The translations under genes were made by a program, and so were the position numbers. The notes beneath the pieces were generated by a model that worked only from the letters and a program-made list of their open reading frames with translations, had not been told where the DNA came from and did not search any database. 64,000 bases of DNA from positions 1-64,000 of the forward strand of contig JAJZFA010000030.1 in assembly GCA_021805565.1 (NCBI GenBank), given 5' to 3'. This stretch comes from Pseudomonadota bacterium (GTDB taxonomy: Bacteria; Pseudomonadota; Alphaproteobacteria; Acetobacterales; Acetobacteraceae). The number at the start of each line of letters is the position of its first letter. The stretch's first letter is position 1. Of this stretch, positions 50,749-57,548 are shown piece after piece.

Positions 50749-51710
50749 TGCGCCGCCACCGCCACGCCCCAGGGCAGCCGCCCGACCTGGATCGACCGGA
50801 TCACCTTCAGGCTGCCGACATCGATCATCGAAATATCGTTCGATAATCCGTTCGTAACGATCAAGTATTTTTCATCCGGCGTGAAGGCCATTTGCCAGAC
50901 ACGCTGACCGACCAGCAGGTATTTCTCCACCTTCAGCGTTTTGGTATCGATGACAGCGACGCGGTTGGCGGGACCGAGCGCGACGAAGGCGGTTGAGTCG
51001 TTTTTGGTAAAGCGGATTCCGACCGGCTGAATCGCCTCCCCCCGCAGGCCCTGGATATCGAAATGAATCTTGCCCGTTACGACGTGCCGGACCGGATCGA
51101 TCACGCTGACGGTGCCGCCAAGTTCCGACGACACCCATAGTTCGGACCCGTCATGCTTGAATTCGGCGATGCGCGGGCGGGCATCGACAAGCACGTTCGC
51201 CACGACGGCGCGCGTCCCGTAATCGATGAAGTGCGCCATGTTGGTGGTTTCCGAGGTATTGACGATGGTTTTGCCGTCGGGACTGACGGCCATACCTTCG
51301 GGTTCCACGCCGGTCGGGATCTGGGCGATGACGGTTCGTGTGGGCAGGTCGATGACGGTGACCATATTGTCGTTTTCGTTCGAGACATACAGCGGGTTAC
51401 CGGAATCGTGCAGCGCGAATGTTTCGGGATCGGGACCGGACGGCAGTTCGCCGACGATTTGCAGCGTTGCCCGGTCGATGATCTGGATCGTGTCGTCGTC
51501 GCTGGCGCAGACCAGAATGAATTTTTCGTCTTTCGTCAGCACGATGCCGCGCGGCCGCTGGCCGACGTCGATCGTCTTCACGGTTTTGCCCGCGTCCAGA
51601 TCGACGACGCTGATGGTATTGTCGCGTTCGTTTGTTACGTACGCGGTCAGGGCGTGCGCGGGCCCGCCGGCCAGCATCGCGGCGGCGGCCGCTGTTAGAA
51701 TGCGCTTCAT
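50745..51710 (-). CDS. YVTN beta-propeller protein, PQQ-dependent catabolism-associated
   Basis: The 321-aa protein has a signal peptide (M-K-R-I-L-T-A-A-A-A-A-M-L-A-G) and about seven YVTN-type propeller repeats, each with a V-T-N / I-S-V-V-D core (A-Y-V-T-N-E-R-D-N-T-I-S-V-V-D, L-Y-V-S-N-E-N-D-N-M-V-T-V-I-D, and so on). Periplasmic proteins of this kind occur with PQQ dehydrogenase ABC modules. Its role is unknown; binding a cofactor or metal is possible. The start ATG 51710 overlaps the stop of the binding-protein gene as ATGA. Confidence 0.87.
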   Translation of the reverse strand: MKRILTAAAAAMLAGGPAHALTAYVTNERDNTISVVDLDAGKTVKTIDVGQRPRGIVLTKDEKFILVCASDDDTIQIIDRATLQIVGELPSGPDPETFALHDSGNPLYVSNENDNMVTVIDLPTRTVIAQIPTGVEPEGMAVSPDGKTIVNTSETTNMAHFIDYGTRAVVANVLVDARPRIAEFKHDGSELWVSSELGGTVSVIDPVRHVVTGKIHFDIQGLRGEAIQPVGIRFTKNDSTAFVALGPANRVAVIDTKTLKVEKYLLVGQRVWQMAFTPDEKYLIVTNGLSNDISMIDVGSLKVIRSIQVGRLPWGVAVAAQ

Positions 51711-52927
51711 CGTTGCGTGCATTTCGTCTCCGGACGGTCGATGCCCAGCGTGTCCAGTTCGGTCACCTGATGCAGAAACCCAGGTTGGGGGGAAATCGAA
51801 ACGACGGTGCGGCCGTCCGCCAGCAGGATGGGCTGGCGCAATTGCCCATCCCAGTCGCGCAGCGTCAGCCGCTGGCCCTTATAGGCGGCGACCCCGAAAT
51901 CCGGGCCTTTCATGTACGCCATGATCGTGGCGGGATCGCTGCTGGCGGTGCGGCTGGCGGCCTCGCCGATCATCCGGACGCCGGTCCATGCCTGCATGTC
52001 GAGCGGCATCAACCGGCGATGAAACCGGCGGACGAAGCGATTTTGCAGTTGCGTACCGCCCCAGGATTCGCTGCTGGAATCCCAGGTCACCGGTTCCAGC
52101 CCGGCAGACCCTGCCACCGGACGCGGGTCCCAGGTGCGGTATGGCAAATAGCCGGCGAAGACCTCGTTTTCGTCGGCGGCCACCAGAACGTCGTACTCGG
52201 GCACGCCTTGCGTCAGCACCTGCATCTGCTGCTGGGTTTGCACCACGCCTGAATCGGTCTGTCGCGAGCCGCCGGTATCTTCGCTGACTTTCTCCGCCAC
52301 GATCCTGGCGCCGAAGCGTTTGGCGGTGCGGCGCCAGGCATCCGCCAGCAGCCGGTCCTCCGGATGCGACCCGTACACCAGAAACCAGCGCGTCCATTTC
52401 TTCAGGACCAGGTACTGCCCGACCGCATCGGCCAGCATGGCGCGCGACGGTGCCACATCGATCAGATTGGACCTGCAGTCCTGCTGGCGCAGCGAATCAT
52501 CGGGCGCGGCCAGGTTGAAAATCGTCATGCCATCCGCTCGGCCGGCGTCCGCCAGCGTGAGTACGTCGCCGGCGGGCAGATCGGTCATCGCCAGCCTGAT
52601 TCCCTTCGCGGCCAGACCGCCGAGGGCGGCTGTCAGGTCGGCCCCGCCGCGCACCGGCACGTCCGCCAGGGCGAATGTCTGACCGTCCAATCGCCCGGTT
52701 GTGTTGGTGTCGTCCAACGCCAGCATCGCACCGGCCAGACCGGCATCGGGCGTTGGCTGGTCCAGCAGCGAAATCGTCGGGTGCCGCGCCAGCGATCGGA
52801 TATAGCCGATTTGAATCGCCGGCGTGTCCGCCATGGCCCGCCGGACAAGCAGCGGCGCGGCCAGAATCAGGGCGACCGCGTGGCGCCGGCTTAAACCGTT
52901 GCGCGCATTTCGATTTGGACGTTTCAT
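51707..52927 (-). CDS. Periplasmic substrate-binding protein of the PQQ-associated ABC module
   Basis: The 406-aa protein has a twin-arginine signal (L-S-R-R-H-A-V-A-L-I-L) and the fold pattern of branched-chain amino acid-type binding proteins (I-Q-I-G-Y-I-R-S, K-K-W-T-R-W-F-L-V-Y-G, Y-D-V-L-V-A-A-D-E-N-E, W-T-G-V-R-M-I-G-E-A). It matches the binding-protein member of the PQQ-linked set. A Cys near residue 158 lies in D-C-R-S-N, as in relatives. It is the first gene of the operon, transcribed divergently from the MfnB-FolB fusion gene. Confidence 0.85.
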   Translation of the reverse strand: MKRPNRNARNGLSRRHAVALILAAPLLVRRAMADTPAIQIGYIRSLARHPTISLLDQPTPDAGLAGAMLALDDTNTTGRLDGQTFALADVPVRGGADLTAALGGLAAKGIRLAMTDLPAGDVLTLADAGRADGMTIFNLAAPDDSLRQQDCRSNLIDVAPSRAMLADAVGQYLVLKKWTRWFLVYGSHPEDRLLADAWRRTAKRFGARIVAEKVSEDTGGSRQTDSGVVQTQQQMQVLTQGVPEYDVLVAADENEVFAGYLPYRTWDPRPVAGSAGLEPVTWDSSSESWGGTQLQNRFVRRFHRRLMPLDMQAWTGVRMIGEAASRTASSDPATIMAYMKGPDFGVAAYKGQRLTLRDWDGQLRQPILLADGRTVVSISPQPGFLHQVTELDTLGIDRPETKCTQR

Positions 52928-53065
52928 GCCGCGCAAGGTGGTATAATCGGCAATGCGCCGCAAGCCACCCTGAGCATACGGAGGCTACTCGTGCCGATGA
53001 CGACGCCGCGTTTGGCGGCAGCTGTTTGCGAACACCCCAGGCGGTCAGGTACGAACCCCGGACGG

Positions 53066-53107
53066 GTGCCCAGCGGACCCGTGCCCAGCGGACCCGTGTC
53101 CAGAGGA
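53066..53107. repeat. 15-bp tandem repeat upstream of the MfnB-FolB gene
   Basis: Two perfect copies of GTGCCCAGCGGACCC (53066-53080, 53081-53095) and a third degenerate one reach into the ribosome-binding site (AGAGGA) of the downstream gene. It looks like slippage and could alter the leader length between strains. Confidence 0.75.
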
Positions 53108-53115
53108 ATGTCGCG

Positions 53116-54282
53116 ATGACCCGGCTGCTGGCCTCGGCCGGATCGCCGGAGGAAGCGGAGATCGCCATCGCGGGCGGTGCCGACCTCGTCGATCTGACCG
53201 TCCCCGGCGGCGGCACGCTGGCTGCCTTGTCCCCACGGGCGATCCGGGCCGCGGTGAACGCCATCGGCAAACGCCGCCCCGTCAGCGCGGCGGCGGGCAA
53301 TCCAGGGATACAGCCGGCCGCGGTCGCGGCGGCCGTGCGCGCGATCGCGGCGGCGGGCGCGGATTACGTCAGGCTTGGCATCGTCGCGGACGGCGACGCC
53401 GAAGCCTGCATCGCCGCGCTGGCCGGGATCGCCGCGGGCATAAAGCCGATCGCGGTGTTCTTCGCCGATGCGTCCCCCGATTTCGCGCTGTTGCCGCTGT
53501 TGCGGCGCAACGGCTTCGTGGGCGCCATGATCGACACCCGGAACAAAACCGCGGCACGTCTTCTGGACTGCCTCGACATGCCCCGTCTGCTCGGTTTTGT
53601 CGAAGCGTGTCATGCCAGCGGATTGATCGCCGGGCTGGCCGGTTCCCTGGAAACACCGGACATCCCCCGGCTGCTGGTGCTGGCGCCCGATATACTGGGG
53701 TTTCGCGGTGCGTTGTGCGGATTGGGCGATCCCGCCGCGACTCTCGATCCTGGGCGCGTCCAGACTGTGCGCGGCCTGATACCGCCCCATGCGCCCGAAC
53801 CCGGCCGCCGCGACGTGGATTACCGGCTGCTGACCCCCCGGGGTTACGCGCCCGCCGCCGTTGCCGACCACGGACCGGTCGATCTTGTCTTCGTGGACGA
53901 TCTGGTGTTGCCCGTGTTCATCGGCGCCTATGCGCGGGAACGCGATGCGCCGCAAAACGTGCGGTTCGCCGTCACCGCATCCGTGATGCGCGGCGGGCGT
54001 TCGGCGGAAGACATGCGCGACGTGTTTTCCTATGATCTGATCACCGATGGCATCCGGCTGCTGATCGGATCGGGGCATGTCGCCCTGGTGGAAACCCTGG
54101 CCGAACGGATCGCCGCGATGGTACTGGGCCACCCGCGCGTCGCCAGGGTGGTGGTGCGGGTGCAAAAACTGGACACCGGTTCGGGGACGGTGGGGGTGGA
54201 GATCGAACGCACCCGCATGGCCGTCCGGGCGATCGATCGGCCGGTGGTACCGCTGCTGGCCGAGGCGTCCGGTCAATCGTAA
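53116..54282 (+). CDS. MfnB-like (5-formylfuran-3-yl)methyl phosphate synthase fused to dihydroneopterin aldolase
   Basis: The 388-aa protein has an N-terminal DUF556/MfnB domain (about 1-235: E-E-A-x-x-A-I-A-G-G-A-D-L-V-D-L, G-A-D-Y-V-R-L-G, M-I-D-T-R-N-K, D-I-L-G-F-R-G-A-L-C) and a C-terminal FolB domain (about 265-375: L-P-V-F-I-G-A-Y-A-R-E-R-D-A-P-Q, L-V-E-T-L-A-E-R-I-A, V-R-V-Q-K-L). MfnB makes the furan precursor of methanofuran; FolB acts in pterin synthesis. Methylotrophs need both for C1 cofactors. The MfnB Schiff-base Lys (V-D-V-K-N-P in Methanocaldococcus) is Thr28 here, and a second Lys is Arg, so synthase activity is doubtful. Confidence 0.8.
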   Translation: MTRLLASAGSPEEAEIAIAGGADLVDLTVPGGGTLAALSPRAIRAAVNAIGKRRPVSAAAGNPGIQPAAVAAAVRAIAAAGADYVRLGIVADGDAEACIAALAGIAAGIKPIAVFFADASPDFALLPLLRRNGFVGAMIDTRNKTAARLLDCLDMPRLLGFVEACHASGLIAGLAGSLETPDIPRLLVLAPDILGFRGALCGLGDPAATLDPGRVQTVRGLIPPHAPEPGRRDVDYRLLTPRGYAPAAVADHGPVDLVFVDDLVLPVFIGAYARERDAPQNVRFAVTASVMRGGRSAEDMRDVFSYDLITDGIRLLIGSGHVALVETLAERIAAMVLGHPRVARVVVRVQKLDTGSGTVGVEIERTRMAVRAIDRPVVPLLAEASGQS

Positions 54283-54309
54283 GCAACCGTCGGCGTAAGC
54301 AACCGCCGG
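54278..54309. repeat. 16-bp tandem duplication spanning a stop codon
   Basis: Two adjacent copies of CGTAAGCAACCG plus YCGG (54278-54293, 54294-54309). The first includes the TAA stop of the MfnB-FolB gene; the array lies in the leader of the pterin dehydratase-like gene. Confidence 0.75.
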
Positions 54310-54344
54310 ACCCGGTGGCTTCGTCGCGACAAGGGAAGACTCCG

Positions 54345-54725
54345 ATGGCAGATCGATCCGCCGAACCCACCTACACCGATGCCGAAACAGTCGCCTGGCT
54401 GGCCGCCAACCTGCCGCGCTGGACCCTGGACCATGGCCGGATCGAACGGACATACCGCACCTCGGGCTGGAAAGGCACGATGATGGCGGTCAACGCGATC
54501 GGGCATCTTGCCGAGGCGGCCTGGCATCATCCCGACATCGCGCTGTCCTATGCGGCGGTGGAGGTGCGGCTTTGCACCCACTCGGCCAACGGCATAACCG
54601 ACAAGGACTTCTCGCTGGCGCGGAAAATCGAGTCGGTGCTGCAATGGCAACCGGGTCGCGAAGACGGCGGTCTGGAGGGAACGCCGACCAACGATCCGCG
54701 CTTGGCGTATATCGTGTATGACTGA
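54345..54725 (+). CDS. 4a-hydroxytetrahydrobiopterin dehydratase-like protein
   Basis: The 126-aa protein matches the pterin-4a-carbinolamine dehydratase (PCD/DCoH) family: W-H-H-P-D-I, Y-A-A-V-E-V-R-L-C-T-H-S-A-N-G-I-T-D-K-D-F-x-L-A. The active-site His pair and the T-H-x-x-x-G-x-T-x-x-D motif are intact. Family members recycle pterins of aromatic amino acid hydroxylases; in methylotrophs, PCD-like genes sit with methanopterin genes. It follows the MfnB-FolB gene by 62 bp, which favours a pterin-cofactor role. ATG 54345 has an AAGGGAAG site. Confidence 0.9.
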   Translation: MADRSAEPTYTDAETVAWLAANLPRWTLDHGRIERTYRTSGWKGTMMAVNAIGHLAEAAWHHPDIALSYAAVEVRLCTHSANGITDKDFSLARKIESVLQWQPGREDGGLEGTPTNDPRLAYIVYD

Positions 54726-54912
54726 TACCGCTGGGCACCGAGCCGGGGTTTGGGTGCGGTACCGCCCGCCTGCATCGCGGATCGTGCGGGCCGGATCATA
54801 GGGCGTCGCGCGAACGCCGGACATCCGCCCCCTGCCCTTCGGGTCGCCGGGATGAGGCGATGGCGACAGGCCGATGCTTCCTGTCCGCTGTGCGATAGGC
54901 TACGGATTCAGC

Positions 54913-56103
54913 ATGGACAGAACCCTTCACGACAGGCTGACCGGATGGCGACGCCACCTTCACGCCAATCCCGAACTGACGTTGCATGAAACCCAGACCG
55001 CCGCGTTCGTTCAGGCGCGCCTGACCGAACTTGGCATCGCCTTCGCGGCTGGCATCGGCGGCAACGGAGTCGTCGCCACCATCCGCCGCGGCCAATCCAA
55101 TCGATCCGTAGGCCTGCGCGCCGACATGGACGCGCTGCCGATTCACGAAACCAGCGGCGTGCCCCACGCGTCCACGAAACCCGGCATCATGCACGCCTGC
55201 GGCCACGATGGGCATACCGTATCGCTGCTGGGTGCCGCCGCCCTGCTGGTCGCCGACCAAAGCTGGTCCGGCACCGTGCAGTTGGTTTTCCAGCCGGCCG
55301 AAGAAGGCGGCGGCGGCGCCAAAAGCATGATCGCCGACGGCTTGTTCGGCCGCTTTCCGATGGAACGCATCTTCGGTTATCACAACTGGCCGGGACTGGA
55401 CGCCGGCACCGTCGCCGTTCACGACGGACCGGTTATGGCCGGCGGCAACCGCGTGACCTTCACGATTACCGGCCAGGGTGGCCATGCCGCGCTGCCGCAT
55501 CTGACGCGCGACCCCATGATCGCCGCCGCTCACCTGCTGCTCGCGCTACAATCCATCGTATCGCGATCGGTCGATCCGATGGATAGCGCGGTGATCTCCA
55601 TGGCGATCATGCAAGCCGGGACGGCGGCCAACCAGATCCCGCATGAGGCGACGATGCGCGGCACCATGCGCTTTCTGCGTCTGGACGTGCGCGACGGGAT
55701 GGAAACGGCGATCCATCGGATCGCTCAGGGTATCGCCAGCACGTTCGATGTGACGATCGATGTGAACATGCCGCGCGGCAACCCGGTGACGGTCAACACA
55801 GCGACGGAACGCGACCTGGCGGCCGAGGCCGCGCTGACCGCCGGTCTGGCGCTCCGCCGCGACATGACCCCGGCGATGACCGGCGAGGACTTTGCCTGGT
55901 ATCTGGAACACCGGCCCGGCGCCTTCGTCTGGATCGGCAACGGATCGTCCGACGCAGGCCGGGACCTGCATAATGCCGGCTACGACTTCAACGACGCAAT
56001 CCTGCCCGCTGCCGCCGGGTTCCTGGCGTCCGTCGCCAAACGGGCGCTGGCCCGATCCGCCGGAATGGCGCTTGCCGGAAGGGCGGGTCGTCCCAACGTA
56101 TAA
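54913..56103 (+). CDS. M20 family metallohydrolase (hippurate/IAA-amino acid hydrolase type)
   Basis: The 396-aa amidohydrolase has the M20D pattern: L-R-A-D-M-D-A-L-P-I, M-H-A-C-G-H-D-G-H-T (metal ligands), V-F-Q-P-A-E-E-G-G-G-G-A, Y-H-N-W-P-G, a dimerisation insert, and the closing D-L-H-N-A-G-Y-D-F-N-D with the last His ligand. Such enzymes cut amide bonds of N-acyl or aryl-amino acids. The start is ATG 54913, in line with other members (R-R-x-L-H-x-N-P-E-L). It stands alone; natural substrate unknown. Confidence 0.92.
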   Translation: MDRTLHDRLTGWRRHLHANPELTLHETQTAAFVQARLTELGIAFAAGIGGNGVVATIRRGQSNRSVGLRADMDALPIHETSGVPHASTKPGIMHACGHDGHTVSLLGAAALLVADQSWSGTVQLVFQPAEEGGGGAKSMIADGLFGRFPMERIFGYHNWPGLDAGTVAVHDGPVMAGGNRVTFTITGQGGHAALPHLTRDPMIAAAHLLLALQSIVSRSVDPMDSAVISMAIMQAGTAANQIPHEATMRGTMRFLRLDVRDGMETAIHRIAQGIASTFDVTIDVNMPRGNPVTVNTATERDLAAEAALTAGLALRRDMTPAMTGEDFAWYLEHRPGAFVWIGNGSSDAGRDLHNAGYDFNDAILPAAAGFLASVAKRALARSAGMALAGRAGRPNV

Positions 56104-56132
56104 GCATTGAACACTTGAACAGGATAACCGCA

Positions 56133-56531
56133 ATGACCGACATCCCCGCCGGCTTTCTCGATCTGTTGACGGAAAAGAAGCCGCTCGCGCACGTGGCCAC
56201 GCTGCAACCTGATGGCTCGCCGCAGGTAACGCCCGTTTGGTTCGATTACACGGACGGGGTGGTTCGCATCAACACGGCGAAAGGCCGGATCAAGGCGCGC
56301 AATTTGTCGGCCGGTTCCAGGGTCGCACTGTCGATCGTCGATCCAGACAATGCGTATCGGTATATCCAGATCCGCGGCACTGTTACGAAAGAGACCACCG
56401 ACGGCGCCGACGCGCATATCGATAGCCTGGCGAAGAAATATCTGGGGAAGGATGTCTATCCCTGGCATTCCGCCAAGGAAACGCGGGTGATTTACGAAAT
56501 CACCCCGTCGGCCGCGCAAACGATGGGGTGA
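56133..56531 (+). CDS. PPOX-class F420-dependent oxidoreductase-like protein
   Basis: The 132-aa split-barrel protein matches the PPOX class F420-dependent group: A-H-V-A-T-L-Q-P-D-G-S-P-Q-V-T-P-V-W-F-D, then I-N-T-A-K-G-R-I-K-A-R-N-L, R-V-A-L-S-I-V-D-P-D-N-x-Y-R-Y-I-Q-I-R-G, and K-Y-L-G-K-D-x-Y-P-W. This small-barrel family binds F420 or FMN. Together with fbiC and three LLM enzymes it makes a fifth F420-linked gene in the window. It begins 29 bp after the M20 gene, at ATG 56133. Confidence 0.9.
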   Translation: MTDIPAGFLDLLTEKKPLAHVATLQPDGSPQVTPVWFDYTDGVVRINTAKGRIKARNLSAGSRVALSIVDPDNAYRYIQIRGTVTKETTDGADAHIDSLAKKYLGKDVYPWHSAKETRVIYEITPSAAQTMG

Positions 56532-56695
56532 ACCGGCGGCGTTCCGTCCGGTCTTTGCGCGCTGGCCCCGGCCGGCGTGCAGGGCCGGACAGGACTTCAC
56601 GGAAAGTTGAATTCCACAATCCACCTTAACGGGCTGTAATCTTTCTCCGTGACCAAGCCGGTCCAAGAACCGGTTCCGGAGGGAGGGAATACCGC

Positions 56696-56875
56696 ATGTT
56701 GCAATGCAATAGGCGATTCGGCGTTGTCGCCTGCGACGACCGGACCCCGAATTCCACGCACCATATGCGCGCGCGTTATTCGTGTCCCACCGCCAGGGTC
56801 GCGACCACGTCCGTTCGCGCCATGACCGCTCGGTCGGTCCCCTTCGCCCCGTCGGCTGCCGTAAAAAGGCAATGA
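56696..56875 (+). CDS. Candidate 59-aa leader ORF before the Rieske-PQQ operon
   Basis: A 59-codon frame starts at an ATG preceded by a strong GGAGGGAGG sequence and ends 3 bp before the Rieske start. The product is Arg-rich and has no recognisable domain. Because the ribosome-binding site is the best in the area and the spacing to the next gene is minimal, a translated leader is possible; it could also be chance. The remaining part of the gap (56532-56695) shows nothing else. Confidence 0.35.
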   Translation: MLQCNRRFGVVACDDRTPNSTHHMRARYSCPTARVATTSVRAMTARSVPFAPSAAVKRQ

Positions 56876-56878
56876 CGC

Positions 56879-57508
56879 ATGGACAGTGCCCATAAAGTCG
56901 GTAACGGGTGCAACGCAATCCCGCAGGCGCGATCCGGAACCGGTCCGGCGCGACGTCACCTGCTGCAAGCCGGGGCGATTGCCATGGCCGGTCTTCAACC
57001 GGGCAACGCGCGCGCCGGATCCAGCGATCAGGACCGCATGATGCGCCCGCGACCCGGCGACCTGCTGGTTCATGCCGGCGACGACCGGCCATGCGTGGCG
57101 ATCGATGCCGCTGAAATCCTGCCAGGCGACGCCCCGGTCATCGCCTGGGCAATGGATCCGGAAACGAAACTGGTGCGCGATGGCTCCAGGCTCAATCAGA
57201 TCGTGCTGTTGCGGCTCGATCCGGCGACCATGGAACCGGATACAATGGCCCGTTCGGCCGGCGGTCTTGTTGCCTATTCGGCGATCTGCACCCACGCCCA
57301 ATGCACGGTATCCGGCTGGATCCAGGACCGGCAGGTGCTGCATTGCCCGTGTCATCAGTCGGAATACGACCCGCGGAACGGCGCGGGCGTGGTGGCGGGG
57401 CCGGCACCGAGGCCCCTGGCGGCCCTGCCGCTGAAAATCGCCGGCGGCAGACCGGAAGTCGCGGAAGGTTTCATCGGAAAGGTCGGAATGAGCCAGCAAA
57501 ATATGTGA
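56879..57508 (+). CDS. Exported Rieske [2Fe-2S] protein
   Basis: The 209-aa protein has a twin-arginine signal (A-R-R-H-L-L-Q-A-G-A-I-A-M-A) and a C-terminal Rieske domain with both cluster motifs: C-T-H-A-Q-C and C-P-C-H-Q-S-E-Y-D-P. The layout resembles bc1 or arsenite-oxidase Rieske subunits, but the gene stands apart from any cytochrome b gene. Its place 40 bp upstream of the PQQ dehydrogenase suggests that it carries electrons for that enzyme in the periplasm, which is inference. Confidence 0.88.
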   Translation: MDSAHKVGNGCNAIPQARSGTGPARRHLLQAGAIAMAGLQPGNARAGSSDQDRMMRPRPGDLLVHAGDDRPCVAIDAAEILPGDAPVIAWAMDPETKLVRDGSRLNQIVLLRLDPATMEPDTMARSAGGLVAYSAICTHAQCTVSGWIQDRQVLHCPCHQSEYDPRNGAGVVAGPAPRPLAALPLKIAGGRPEVAEGFIGKVGMSQQNM

Positions 57509-57548
57509 AGTAAACTTTGTCGAAACAAAACAGGGGGGCAACAACACT

